Shown here in pieces: positions 14,118 to 24,526 of a stretch of DNA of 52,994 bases; within the stretch, counting starts at the first letter, position 1, and every line of letters begins with the position of its first letter. This DNA is from a virus: the IMG/VR virus record IMGVR_UViG_3300025869_000018, positions 1-52,994 of that record; one strand, written 5' to 3'. Position numbers and translations under genes: made by a program. Below the pieces are notes generated by a model, which saw only the letters and a list, made by a program, of their open reading frames with translations, was not told the DNA's origin and did no database searches.

Positions 14118-16091
14118 ATGCCATATTCTACACCTAAAAAATCAGTAAAGGAAGTTAGATATCTAAATAAAGATTTTACATCTTTTAAAAGTAATTTAAT
14201 AGAATTTGCTAAAATATATTTTCCAAATCAGTATAATGATTTTAATGAATCTTCTCCAGGTATGATGTTTATAGAAATGGCTTCGTATGTGGGTGATGTT
14301 CTTTCCTACTATGTAGACAATCAGTTTAAAGAAAGTTTACTGGCTTTTGCTGAAGAAAAGAAAACTATTTATAATATGGCACAATCTTTGGGTTACAAAC
14401 CAAAATTAGCAACAGCAGCTTCGGTTGGTTTAGACATATTTCAAACAGTACCAGCAACATCTACAGGAGAAGGAGATGGGTTTCAAACAAATCCTGATTT
14501 AAGCTATGCTGTAAGTATTAAAGCTGGGATGGAAGTTTTATCAGAAACAGGTGTTTCTTTCATTACAACAGAAGATTGTAATTTTAAATTTTCAAGTTCT
14601 TACGACCCAATGAATATTTCTATTTATGAAAGCTCTGGAGATACACCAGTAACTTACTTATTACAAAAATCAATTAAGGCTTCAAGCGGAAATGTTACTA
14701 CAGAATATTTTCAATTCAATGACGCTGAAAAATATAAAAGAATAGCTTTAGCTAACACAGATGTAACTGAAATTATTTCTTGTACAGATAGTGATGGAAA
14801 CAGTTGGTATGAAGTTCCTTTTTTAGCTCAAGATACTGTATTTTCGGATATGGAAAATTTATCAACCAATGATGACGAATTGTATACATATGCTGACCAA
14901 GCTCCGTATCTACTGAAACTTTTAAAAACCGCAAGAAGATTTACAACTTTTATTAGAGAAGATGGTAAAACTGAAATAAGGTTTGGTGCTGGAACATCGG
15001 ATAGTCCTGATGAAGAAATTATTCCAAATCCTGATGAAGTAGGTTCGTCTTTGCCAGGTTCACCATCCTACCTAAATACGGCTTTCGATCCTTCTAACTT
15101 TTTAGCAACTAAAGCATATGGACAAGCTCCATCTAATACCCAACTAACTATTCGATATAGATATGGTGGTGGTGTTAGTAATAATGTTAGAGCTAATAGT
15201 CTTAGAAATGTACAATTCTCAAACGTAACATTAGATGAGACTGGATTATCGACTGCTTTAGTTACTCAAACACAAAATTCTGTTGCTGTAAACAATCCTT
15301 TACCCGCGTCTGGTGGTAGAGGTGTTGAAAGCGTAGTAGAGGTTAAGAATAACGCTCTAGCTTACTTTCAAGCACAAGCAAGAGCTGTAACTAAAGAAGA
15401 TTATATTACGAGAATTTATGCTTTACCCGCAAAGTATGGTAATGTTGCTAAAGCTTACATTGTACAAGATACACAATTAGATAGTCAATCAGGAGCTAAC
15501 TCAGATAGTAGAGTTATAAATCCATTAGCACTTAACTTATATGTATTAGGATTTGATGCTGGTAAAAGATTGGCTAATGTAAATCAAGCAGTTAAAGAAA
15601 ATATACAAACTTACCTAACACAATTCAGAATGGTTACAGACGCTGTAAATATAAAAGATGCTTTTATAATTAATATAGGTGTTAGTTTTAGTTTACTGAC
15701 TAAAAGTGGATACAATAAAGAAGAAGTTGTATTACGAGCAATACAAAAAGTAAAAGACTTTTTTAACATAGACAAATGGCAAATTGGACAACCTATTGTA
15801 CTAGCCGATTTAGCATACCAAATATCTTTAACAGATGGAGTTTCTGCTGTAGTTCCACCTGAAGATAATAATCCAAATGGTTTACCTGTACTGATAAGCA
15901 ATAAGTTTAAAGAATCAGATGGATATTCTGGAAATGTTTACGACACAGCCACAGCAACTAAAGGTGGTGTGGTTTATCCGTCACTAGACCCAAGTTGCTT
16001 TGAGTTAAAATTTGCTAACGCTGACATAGAAGGTCGTGTAGTCGGTGATTCGGCTGGAAGTCCTGGTAATTCTAATGGAGGGTCTTACTAA
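14118..16091 (+). CDS. 6: Baseplate wedge protein, gp6-like
   Basis: 657 residues (T4 gp6: 660). The N-terminal signature of gp6 is plain: VRYLNKDFTSFKSNLIEFAK, NESSPGMMFIEMASYVGDVLSYY and the helix leading to MAQSLGYKP (about 15-95). The C-terminal half contains the baseplate-J like core (ARAVTKEDYITRIYALP at about 425-440 and the AFIINIGVSF strand). gp6 forms the ring of wedge dimers that changes shape when the tail contracts. A GGAG site precedes the ATG; its stop overlaps the next start (TAATG). Confidence 0.93.
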   Translation: MPYSTPKKSVKEVRYLNKDFTSFKSNLIEFAKIYFPNQYNDFNESSPGMMFIEMASYVGDVLSYYVDNQFKESLLAFAEEKKTIYNMAQSLGYKPKLATAASVGLDIFQTVPATSTGEGDGFQTNPDLSYAVSIKAGMEVLSETGVSFITTEDCNFKFSSSYDPMNISIYESSGDTPVTYLLQKSIKASSGNVTTEYFQFNDAEKYKRIALANTDVTEIISCTDSDGNSWYEVPFLAQDTVFSDMENLSTNDDELYTYADQAPYLLKLLKTARRFTTFIREDGKTEIRFGAGTSDSPDEEIIPNPDEVGSSLPGSPSYLNTAFDPSNFLATKAYGQAPSNTQLTIRYRYGGGVSNNVRANSLRNVQFSNVTLDETGLSTALVTQTQNSVAVNNPLPASGGRGVESVVEVKNNALAYFQAQARAVTKEDYITRIYALPAKYGNVAKAYIVQDTQLDSQSGANSDSRVINPLALNLYVLGFDAGKRLANVNQAVKENIQTYLTQFRMVTDAVNIKDAFIINIGVSFSLLTKSGYNKEEVVLRAIQKVKDFFNIDKWQIGQPIVLADLAYQISLTDGVSAVVPPEDNNPNGLPVLISNKFKESDGYSGNVYDTATATKGGVVYPSLDPSCFELKFANADIEGRVVGDSAGSPGNSNGGSY

Positions 16092-17218
16092 TGAATTATT
16101 TTATTTTTCCTGAATCAGATACAACCATATATCAGGCAACTGGTAGTTCTAATACTGGTCTTGATGAGATATTAGAAGTAACAAAAACTATGAGCACTGC
16201 TGGCGGTAATGTAAAAGTATCTCGTGTTTTAATTAAATTTGACATAACTGATATTTCAGGTTCTATCGTAGACGGAACTATTACAAATCCAAAATTTTAT
16301 TTAAATATGTATGACGCTAATTCTCAAAATTTAACCACATCTCAAGAATTGTACGCTTATCCTGTAAGCTCTAGTTGGGTTGAAGGTGAAGGAACGCGTG
16401 GTGACAGCCCAATAACATTAGAGGGAGCTAGTTGGAAATATAGAGATGGCTCTACAAATAAAAGTTTTTGGAGTGGTTCAGCAACTGAAGCTGAAGGTGG
16501 TGCTTGGTATGATAATTACTACGGATCACAATCATTTCAATTTGAGACATCAGATATGCGAATGGATGTTACTCCTGTTGTTAATAAGTGGTTAGATAGT
16601 ACATATGTAAACGATGGTTTTATAATTAAAAGAAGTGGAAGTTTTAATAATGAAGACACTAATACTGATGAGGGAAGTTCAGAAAGATTAGGAGAGTTCA
16701 AATTTTTCTCTAGAAATACACATACAATATATCCACCAAAATTAGAAGTAGAGTGGTTTGATGCTAAATGGAACGCAGGTTCATTATCAGCATTATCGTC
16801 AACTGAATTAGAAGATTTGTCTTTCTATATGAAAAGTTTAAGACCTGAGTATAAAGAAAAATCAAAAGTAAAATTTAGAATAGTCGGTAGGGCTAAATAT
16901 CCTACTAAATCTTATTCAAACACTAGCTCAGAATACCTAACTGTAAAAACATTACCTAGTGGTAGTGTAGAAAACATAGGCGGAGATGGTACTTACTATT
17001 CGGTAAGAGATACTCAAACTGAAGATGTTATCATACCTTACGGTACAGGCTCATTAGTAAGCTGTGACTCAACAGGAAACTACTTTAACCTTTGGATGAA
17101 TGGTTTACAGTCAGAAAGATATTACAAGTTTGAGTTTAAAGTTATTAGTGGAAGCAATACAGTCGATGAAACCGTACAATACTATGATGACGATTTCGTG
17201 TTTAAAGTTGTGAGATAG
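16091..17218 (+). CDS. Structural protein with DNRLRE-like jelly-roll domain
   Basis: Residues about 1-235 have the DNRLRE/TGF-propeptide-like jelly-roll pattern: IYQATGSSNTGLDEILEV, SRVLIKFDITDI, PKFYLNMYDA, SSSWVEGEGTRGD, TSDMRMDVTPVVNKWLDS, GFIIKRSG, and RLGEFKFFSRNTHTIYPPKLEVEW. This domain normally occurs in secreted or surface proteins. A second beta-rich part follows (about 236-375). Placed between gp6 and the giant wedge-like protein, it is most likely a peripheral baseplate component that links wedges to fibres, in the place T4 uses gp7/gp8. No T4 homologue is clear. Confidence 0.7.
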   Translation: MNYFIFPESDTTIYQATGSSNTGLDEILEVTKTMSTAGGNVKVSRVLIKFDITDISGSIVDGTITNPKFYLNMYDANSQNLTTSQELYAYPVSSSWVEGEGTRGDSPITLEGASWKYRDGSTNKSFWSGSATEAEGGAWYDNYYGSQSFQFETSDMRMDVTPVVNKWLDSTYVNDGFIIKRSGSFNNEDTNTDEGSSERLGEFKFFSRNTHTIYPPKLEVEWFDAKWNAGSLSALSSTELEDLSFYMKSLRPEYKEKSKVKFRIVGRAKYPTKSYSNTSSEYLTVKTLPSGSVENIGGDGTYYSVRDTQTEDVIIPYGTGSLVSCDSTGNYFNLWMNGLQSERYYKFEFKVISGSNTVDETVQYYDDDFVFKVVR

Positions 17219-17221
17219 AAA

Positions 17222-17536
17222 ATGCCATACACACAAGAGGAATTAAAAAACCTATCGTTTTATCAAAATTTAATTGATGAAGATGAGCAAAAATATTTAA
17301 ATAGAAAGGCTCTATTGACTTTAAAATCTAGCCTATCAGGTTCAGCAGACAATGGTGAGCTTGTGTATAGAGATAAAAGTGGAGCAATATTAGTTTTTGA
17401 AAATCCTTACACAAATACATTAAATGAAGATTCGAACACAAAAGTTGTGTATGATACCAAGTTAAAATTATTGAAAACAACAGCAGCTGATACTATCATA
17501 GACGAGGTATTAGATAGAGATTTTGAGGAGTTATAG
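17222..17536 (+). CDS. Small hypothetical protein in baseplate operon (104 aa)
   Basis: Starts 3 nt after the preceding stop; its stop overlaps the next start (TAGTG). The N-terminus is helical (YTQEELKNLSFYQNLIDEDEQKY), the rest is mixed with a short beta-hairpin (NGELVYRDKSGAILVFENPY) and an acidic C-terminus. No family recognised. Its tight coupling on both sides suggests a small connector or chaperone for the 2302-residue protein that follows. Confidence 0.65.
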   Translation: MPYTQEELKNLSFYQNLIDEDEQKYLNRKALLTLKSSLSGSADNGELVYRDKSGAILVFENPYTNTLNEDSNTKVVYDTKLKLLKTTAADTIIDEVLDRDFEEL

Positions 17537-20500
17537 TGGCTAGTCAACTAACAGAGAAAGATAAACAATTACTGGATGCAAATCTTCCAACGAAGGTGGG
17601 GTTAAAGCCTTATGAGGATGGCTTATGGGGTTCTCAAGGTAGTAAAGATTTTGTTCATTTACAATTATTTGACGAGAACAACAACCTTATTCAATTTGAA
17701 ACTGTGTCCACTTCTCAATTTGAAATAAATCCTAATAATAATAATATTGAATTTTATCCTGGAAATCACATCAGGAGTTTAGGTTACGAAAGTGGTATAT
17801 TTGTTGTAAGATATAACTTTTTGAGAAAATTAGCTGGTAGTGAAAATCCTGTATTGTTACACACGATAAGTAAAACCGACACTAAGGTTGGCGATGTATA
17901 TACTGATACGAGTAGGATTTACATAACTGATGATTCTATAGTATATTCAGGTACAGAGCAGGAGTATAAGGATAATCCATCTGGTGCAGAAGTATTAGCC
18001 ATAGAAGATTTAAAGTATAGAATAGATGTTATATCTCCAAATAGAACTGAGGTTAGATTAAAAGCTAAGAATATAAATGGTACTTACAAAGATGAGTTTA
18101 TTGATATACAGACTGCTATAATCGTAAAGCAAGTTACTAATAATATTAGTTTTTTAGGTGGTACACTATATGATTCTGTAAACATATCGTTGACTCCTGA
18201 AAATGGTGGCTTTGTATTTACACCCAAAATGATAGACGGAACAATAACAATACCAGATATATTTCAGATAAGTCAAATAGAAGTTCCTGTAAAGACTAAT
18301 ATAAATGCTGTTAAAAATGGAGAGGGCGAAAATATTTTTCTTCAAAACAATGGTGAGCCAGTAGATATAGCAAATTCAAGAGAGTGGGATACTACATTGC
18401 ACGATGACGCAATTAGAGTAGAAAATTGGAGTGATGGGTACAATAGTTTTAGTGGCGGTACTTTTGGGGGAACGGCTCATATAGGTTATCATGCAAAATG
18501 GGTTAAAGAAGAAGGTGTAGTCGGTGGTAATTGCATTAAATTTACAGACCAAAATGCTAGTTTTATAGATTTGCCTGAATGGCCAAACGATCAAAGATAT
18601 CGTTGGTTGGGAATTTCTCAAAAAATTTCTTCATTAAATGGAAAAGGTGTTAAAGATGGCGATATCGCCAGTATAAGCTTTGATATAAGAAGTACGGTGG
18701 CGAATAAAGGAGTTGAGATATCTTTACGATATGCTAATTCTCTTGTTCAAGAAAATATACCTCTAACTGCTCCTGCGGGATTTTATGACCCAAACCAACC
18801 TGGTCCGACTGAAGCTCAACCTACATCTCCACCAGAAGGATATTCTCAAAATAGTATGGCAAGTGCTCAAGCAATACAAACAAAGCCGGATGAAACGGAA
18901 TTACAAATGTTAACCACTCATTCGGATATGGTTTCATTTCAGTCTTATATAAAGCCAATGGCTCCAAATTTTGGATTAAGAGATCCTCAAATCGGCGATA
19001 ACAATGCAAGTACAACTTTACCAAATCAAACCGCTGCTTGGAAAATAGGAAATATATTTGATGATGGTGATGTGGTTTATCAATGGATTCCTGATTTAGA
19101 AGAGGATTTAAAAATAGGAACTAAAAGTTTAGGAGAAGAGTGGGAATGGGATGGTTACTCGTGGTTAGTGTCTCCGACATTAGCTAACTTTCCACCACCA
19201 CCTCCAAATACAGTAAATAATCTCAATGCTGTTAATCACCACCCTTATGTACCCAAAACACAAGGTGTATATAGTAGTAATGACGCTTATTATCCAAGAG
19301 AAAATTTTCCTGGTGAAAATAATGGTTGGCAAACCGCGACAGTAGTTGGAAATAACGCCACTGCTTTACTTTTTAAAGATGATTTAATATGGAAACAAAA
19401 ACACGATAACACAAATAATAATTTATCTAAATTTGATTTTTATACTTTTGATGAATATTTTCCTGCACACATTTATACGCCTCCTGAAGAAGTACTAGAA
19501 ACGTTTAATCCGTTTGAAGCTGCTATATTGGCAAATTCGATTGGTAGAGGAATTAGGGATGTAATTGTTGATGTAGACACCAATAAAAAACTATATGATG
19601 ATATTTTTGAAAAAGGATTTATTCAGAGTGTTACTCGTGGCCCAAATAACGATGGTACTGTTAAAAGTGGCTTATATTTAGTATTTTATAATAACGGAGA
19701 TATCGGTGGGGATGGTATACCAACAGAAGATTCTAACAAATACTTCTACGTTCACAGAAATTATGGAGTTTTAGATACCTACAATGATGGTGTGCTTGTA
19801 CAGTTTTTGAAAGATATTAATGGTGGTTTGAATCAAAAAGTTATAGACAATGAGTTAAAACTAGAGTGGTTTTTTAAAAAAGACGGTAGTAAGTTTAAAT
19901 ATTATATTCATGTTGGTGAAGAATATTATTCAATAAAAGATGCCGACCGTAAAATAAAAGAACAAGATATTACTGGTCCTGATGATGTTAGTGATGGGTT
20001 TCCAGGATCAGAAAATGCTGATGCTATACTAGGAAAAGTTGGTGGGTTTGGAAGATATCGTTACATTATAGGTGACAGGCAACTTAGGTCAAAAAGTAAT
20101 ACTGGCGATGGAACAGACAGAGACAAAGATATAAATGATAAATTTTATAGATGCGGTGAATATATCTCTAAAGATACACCAGTAACATATGGAGTCAGAA
20201 ATATAAGCGCTACAAACTATGGTGTTCAAAACGAAGATGGTGAGGTTATTAATTCTGAAGAGGAGCCTGTATACGACAATGATAATGGTATTTATAATTT
20301 TGAAAACAACCCAACACAAGAAGGAACATTAAGTCCTCTTGGAGTTTGGAAATGGAGTGGTAATTTAGATACAGGATGGGTTACAAATGCTTTAACTCCT
20401 CCAAGGTACAACTATACATCACCAGGAATTACAAAAGCTTGGGTTTCTCCTGAGATAGCCGGCGAATGGGTAAATGTAAGTGCTGAGATACCAATACCAT

Positions 20501-23500
20501 CTGATTGGGAATTAGGTCAAGATTGGTTTTTATATATCTATGGGGATGGTTCTCACACAAATGCTGAAAATGCTTCTGCTTATAGACAACAAGGAGTGGT
20601 TTGGGTAGATAACGTTTCTATAGATTTTATTCTTAAAGACCAATCTGAAACTATACCTGTCTATAAACCTTATAGTGCTCAGATAAAAACCATAAATAAT
20701 GATGGAACTTTAATTACTGTAGACAAAACATTAAGAGAGGCTGCTTTAGAAATAGGAGCCAACGATGATTTTGAAAATGGCGGAGAAGGAGATGGTAATC
20801 CTGATATTTACAACTTAACAGAAAACTTTAATTTTGAAAATTTTAAAGTCACTTATACAAATTTAAATCCAAAGGATTTAAGAACCTATCTTAAATTCGA
20901 AAACAATTTATTTCTAACAACCAATTTTAAATCAGACAGAGTTAGTGTAAGCCAATTTCCTTACTCTATAGTATATAAATTATATGAACCATTACCTGAT
21001 AGTTATGAAAAATTCGATGAATGTATTGTCGTTAAAGAAATGGCAAATCCATTAGAAGAAAAAGTTAGAATAATAGATTTTGTTAATGAAGAAGAGCCAT
21101 CATTAGTTCTTAGGTCTCCTGATTTGAATAATGTAGAAAGTCCAGTACAGAGAAGAGAAACTCAATTCAAAACAGAAGCTGATATATTGACTTCTTCTAC
21201 TACAGTATCGACAGCTCTTAGAAATAAATTTTTAAGTCAAAGTTTAGATAGTGTAGAGATAAATACAGACTATTCTAAATATGAAAATTTTGTAAATTTT
21301 GGTTCAGCTGAAGTTAGGATTAGAAACTTTAAAACAAAGTTAGAAAATATAGAACAATATAAAATAGATAGTGCTTCTTATTCTGGTGTAAGCGGTTCTT
21401 TAGGGGATATGAGTGTTTATCATCATAAAATAATAGATACAGAAAACAAACTTGATAGGTTTGAAAATTATATGTATTTTAAAAGTTCTTCTTACGTTAG
21501 TAGTTCTATTGGAATATTTCATGATAACGCGTGGCCCAAAGCTAGTGGAGAAGGAACTGTAAATAGTCCTTATGTTTTAGCACACACCACATCGTCTCAA
21601 GCTAATACTTGGTTTACAAACGCTGTAAACTCTGCATCACTTTATGATTTAGAAAATAATTCAAAACTAAGTGACATACTTCCTGAACATATAAAAATTG
21701 ATACAAAAAATGATACATATCTAAGATTTACGGATATGATAGGACAACACTTTGATGGTATATGGGAATACATAAATGCAGTTACAGATGTTACTGATAG
21801 AAGGGATAGGTTAGACGAAGGAATTTCAAAAGATTTATTGTACTCAGTTGCTAAGTCTTTAGGTTGGAACTTAAATGATGGAAAAGACTTATTGAGTTTA
21901 TCTAGATATGCTTTGGGTAAAGAGGTAACTGGTTCGGCTTATTCTGATTATTCAGCTACATCTGAACGTGATATATCAAGAGAGATATGGAGTCGTATAA
22001 TAAACAACATGCCTTTTTTCTTAAAGAATAAGGGTACTGTTAGGGCCTTGAAGGGCTTAATAAATGTTTATGGTATCCCATCAACCATTTTAAGGGTTAA
22101 GGAATATGGAGGACCTGCTTTATCAGATGATGCATCTCCACAATTTGAAATAACAAGAAAATTTACGAAAGCTTTAGATTTCAAAGGCGCTCAATCTGTG
22201 AAAGTAGCTTGGGCTGATGATTCAACATCAGGAAGAAAACCTGATACTGTAGAGTTTAGGTTTAGAGCCGCTACTGGTTCAAATCAAATACTTGTAGAAA
22301 AGCAAGATAATAACAATCAAGATTGGTTTATAAGATTAAAGGACAATGGTTCTGTAGACAACTATGGTCAAGTTTCATTTATGTTATCAGGCTCTGCTGT
22401 TGGTAAAGATTTAGGCGAACTTAAAGAAATTACTTCAACATCTTTGCCTGTATATGACGGTGATTTCTATTCGGTTATGGTTAATAGAACTTTAGGAACT
22501 AGCAATACTGCTGTATCCCAATCTTATCAGCTTAGTGTTGGTAAGTATGATGCAAGTAGAAGTAAGATACATTTATATAGTACATCTACTATGGATGTTA
22601 CACAAGCTGCTTCGTCTTCGTTTAGTAATGCTTGGACAGGCAGTGGTGACATTTATATTGGTGGTAGTGGTAGTCTAGCAGATGTGGGGGCTCAGTTTAG
22701 TGGTTCTATTATGGAATACAGACATTGGACAGAGATATTAAATACAGGTTCGTTTAAAAATCATATAGCTAATCCAAAAGCTTACGATGGTAATACTGTA
22801 TCGTCATCTTATAGTAACTTAGTTTTAAGGTATTCATTTGATGACAATAAAGATTTAAGTTCCGATATAGAGGGTATTAGGGATGTTAGTTCAAACCAAA
22901 CCCAAACATTGTCAGGTTCACATAGTGGTTTTACAGGAAACTTTTTTAGAAGTGTTGTTGATGAATTGAAAACTCATATACCAAGCATAGGTGCTTTAAG
23001 AAGAACTACAGACAAAATTAGGATTGAATCTAATAATTTAAAGCCAGGCTTTGCTCTAAGTTCAGAACACAGAGCTACTGATAGTGCTTACGATACCGCT
23101 CCAAGCGATTCGAATAAAGTTGGAATATGGCTCGCTCCTACTGATGTTATAAATAACGATATTATTAACTCCGTAGGTAATTTAAACTTTGAAGATTATT
23201 TGGGTGACCCTAGAGATAAAGAAGAATTGAGCTACAGAGGCTTAAATTATGTAGCTGATAATTACTGGAAAAAATACACAGCGCCAAACAATTTTTGGGA
23301 TTATATGAGAATGATTAAATATTATGACCAATCATTATATCCACAACTGAGAAAATTAATACCAGCTAGAGCAAAGCCAGATATTGGATTGTTAATAGAA
23401 CCTAATATCTTTGAAAGACCAAAAGTTGTCGTTGGTAAAACTCCTGATTTAGAAAATACGTATTTTAGCTCTTCTATAGACATAGGAAAAGAATTTGTGC

Positions 23501-24444
23501 GTGTAACAAGTTCATTTAACGCTGGGTTACCAATAACTAATTATGATGCATATACAGCTAACATTGATGTCTATAGTTATACAACCGGCTCATCTGTTAT
23601 CTCATCTAGTGCCGAAAATTTACTTTATGAGGCTAGTAGTTCAGAAGCTAGAGATATTTTTATAGAAAGAAGCATTTGGCAAAGACTGAATGATAATGAC
23701 GAATTTTATTCAAACGTAACAATGTCTTTTGGAGACACATTAAATGGAGTAAAGGGTGGTAAACAAGTATTCGTAAGCGGTTCTAGAGTGTATGGAATAA
23801 ATGAAAGAACTTCAAATTTTTATACTTCATCAGCCGATGCTTTAATATTCAATGAAAACTCTTCATCCTTTCACAATACGGATTTAGATAACTTTAGTCA
23901 CCTAACTCAAGGACTTAGAAATTCATTTTACATTGGAGTTAAGAATACTAAAAAAACTACATCAGATAACAATTCTCCTGTAGAGGTAATAATATCAGCA
24001 CCAACTAAACTTGTAACAACTGACCAAGGAGGATCTTCGTTGGATACAGGAGATGGTATAGTTCCAGATTTTAAAGAGGGTGATGATAAAGACGAAAAGG
24101 TACTAAGTAAAACATACGAAGAATTACAAATAAAAAATAAAGGTAAGAAGTTTGGACTCAAATCATTAAGCAAAACTTCAGAAAGCGATATGGATAGGAT
24201 AAAGAAAAAGAAAAAGAAAAAGATTAAGAAACTATCGGATGAAGGTAAATTAATTTTAGAGAAAACTCCCGATGATAAACAAATTAAGTTTGAAAATGTA
24301 TCAAAATCTATAGAAGAATTGATGGAAGTCGAAAGTAATGAAATACTAAAAAAACAGGTAGATAAACTGAAAGAAGATGGTATACTGAACGAAAAGCAGG
24401 TTGAAAAATTAATCGATGATGGTGTATTGAAAAATGAGAAATAA
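17536..24444 (+). CDS. Giant baseplate wedge-like protein with sugar-binding-type domains (2302 aa)
   Basis: Starts at GTG 17536 overlapping the previous stop. Layout: a beta-rich N-terminus (1-250); jelly-roll segments, one split, whose second half near 955-1040 shows GEWVNVSAEIPIPSDW..LYIYGDG..VVWVDNVSIDF, typical of CBM4/9-like modules; a coiled segment at about 1190-1260; a conserved helical core at about 1368-1530 (RFTDMIGQHFDGIWEYINAV, REIWSRIINNMPFFLKNKGT, LKGLINVYGIP), the pattern of wedge/tail proteins that hold fibres; a LamG-like domain at about 1535-1735 (LDFKGAQSVKVAW...DTVEFRF); and a Lys-rich coiled C-terminus with KKKKKKIKK near 2222. It probably fills the gp7/gp10 role, enlarged with sugar-binding modules; T4 gp7 is 1032 residues. 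Confidence 0.75.
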   Translation: MASQLTEKDKQLLDANLPTKVGLKPYEDGLWGSQGSKDFVHLQLFDENNNLIQFETVSTSQFEINPNNNNIEFYPGNHIRSLGYESGIFVVRYNFLRKLAGSENPVLLHTISKTDTKVGDVYTDTSRIYITDDSIVYSGTEQEYKDNPSGAEVLAIEDLKYRIDVISPNRTEVRLKAKNINGTYKDEFIDIQTAIIVKQVTNNISFLGGTLYDSVNISLTPENGGFVFTPKMIDGTITIPDIFQISQIEVPVKTNINAVKNGEGENIFLQNNGEPVDIANSREWDTTLHDDAIRVENWSDGYNSFSGGTFGGTAHIGYHAKWVKEEGVVGGNCIKFTDQNASFIDLPEWPNDQRYRWLGISQKISSLNGKGVKDGDIASISFDIRSTVANKGVEISLRYANSLVQENIPLTAPAGFYDPNQPGPTEAQPTSPPEGYSQNSMASAQAIQTKPDETELQMLTTHSDMVSFQSYIKPMAPNFGLRDPQIGDNNASTTLPNQTAAWKIGNIFDDGDVVYQWIPDLEEDLKIGTKSLGEEWEWDGYSWLVSPTLANFPPPPPNTVNNLNAVNHHPYVPKTQGVYSSNDAYYPRENFPGENNGWQTATVVGNNATALLFKDDLIWKQKHDNTNNNLSKFDFYTFDEYFPAHIYTPPEEVLETFNPFEAAILANSIGRGIRDVIVDVDTNKKLYDDIFEKGFIQSVTRGPNNDGTVKSGLYLVFYNNGDIGGDGIPTEDSNKYFYVHRNYGVLDTYNDGVLVQFLKDINGGLNQKVIDNELKLEWFFKKDGSKFKYYIHVGEEYYSIKDADRKIKEQDITGPDDVSDGFPGSENADAILGKVGGFGRYRYIIGDRQLRSKSNTGDGTDRDKDINDKFYRCGEYISKDTPVTYGVRNISATNYGVQNEDGEVINSEEEPVYDNDNGIYNFENNPTQEGTLSPLGVWKWSGNLDTGWVTNALTPPRYNYTSPGITKAWVSPEIAGEWVNVSAEIPIPSDWELGQDWFLYIYGDGSHTNAENASAYRQQGVVWVDNVSIDFILKDQSETIPVYKPYSAQIKTINNDGTLITVDKTLREAALEIGANDDFENGGEGDGNPDIYNLTENFNFENFKVTYTNLNPKDLRTYLKFENNLFLTTNFKSDRVSVSQFPYSIVYKLYEPLPDSYEKFDECIVVKEMANPLEEKVRIIDFVNEEEPSLVLRSPDLNNVESPVQRRETQFKTEADILTSSTTVSTALRNKFLSQSLDSVEINTDYSKYENFVNFGSAEVRIRNFKTKLENIEQYKIDSASYSGVSGSLGDMSVYHHKIIDTENKLDRFENYMYFKSSSYVSSSIGIFHDNAWPKASGEGTVNSPYVLAHTTSSQANTWFTNAVNSASLYDLENNSKLSDILPEHIKIDTKNDTYLRFTDMIGQHFDGIWEYINAVTDVTDRRDRLDEGISKDLLYSVAKSLGWNLNDGKDLLSLSRYALGKEVTGSAYSDYSATSERDISREIWSRIINNMPFFLKNKGTVRALKGLINVYGIPSTILRVKEYGGPALSDDASPQFEITRKFTKALDFKGAQSVKVAWADDSTSGRKPDTVEFRFRAATGSNQILVEKQDNNNQDWFIRLKDNGSVDNYGQVSFMLSGSAVGKDLGELKEITSTSLPVYDGDFYSVMVNRTLGTSNTAVSQSYQLSVGKYDASRSKIHLYSTSTMDVTQAASSSFSNAWTGSGDIYIGGSGSLADVGAQFSGSIMEYRHWTEILNTGSFKNHIANPKAYDGNTVSSSYSNLVLRYSFDDNKDLSSDIEGIRDVSSNQTQTLSGSHSGFTGNFFRSVVDELKTHIPSIGALRRTTDKIRIESNNLKPGFALSSEHRATDSAYDTAPSDSNKVGIWLAPTDVINNDIINSVGNLNFEDYLGDPRDKEELSYRGLNYVADNYWKKYTAPNNFWDYMRMIKYYDQSLYPQLRKLIPARAKPDIGLLIEPNIFERPKVVVGKTPDLENTYFSSSIDIGKEFVRVTSSFNAGLPITNYDAYTANIDVYSYTTGSSVISSSAENLLYEASSSEARDIFIERSIWQRLNDNDEFYSNVTMSFGDTLNGVKGGKQVFVSGSRVYGINERTSNFYTSSADALIFNENSSSFHNTDLDNFSHLTQGLRNSFYIGVKNTKKTTSDNNSPVEVIISAPTKLVTTDQGGSSLDTGDGIVPDFKEGDDKDEKVLSKTYEELQIKNKGKKFGLKSLSKTSESDMDRIKKKKKKKIKKLSDEGKLILEKTPDDKQIKFENVSKSIEELMEVESNEILKKQVDKLKEDGILNEKQVEKLIDDGVLKNEK

Positions 24445-24466
24445 ATAACAAAAATTTAATATTGTG

Positions 24467-24477
24467 ATATTTATATA
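24467..24477 (+). promoter_or_regulatory. Candidate late promoter ATATTTATATA
   Basis: An exact copy of the recurring motif in the 82-nt gap before the gene at 24527. It is framed by TGTGAT (24463-24468) and ATCACA (24481-24486), a 6-bp inverted repeat that could mark an operator or a weak hairpin. Confidence 0.5.
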
Positions 24478-24526
24478 TGAATCACATTAAACAAAAATTT
24501 CAAAAAAAATATATTAGGAGTAAATT

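Noticed and set aside
24463-24486. TGTGAT...ATCACA considered as a CRP-type operator
   Set aside because: The half-sites are too far apart for the usual 6-nt spacing between TGTGA and TCACA.
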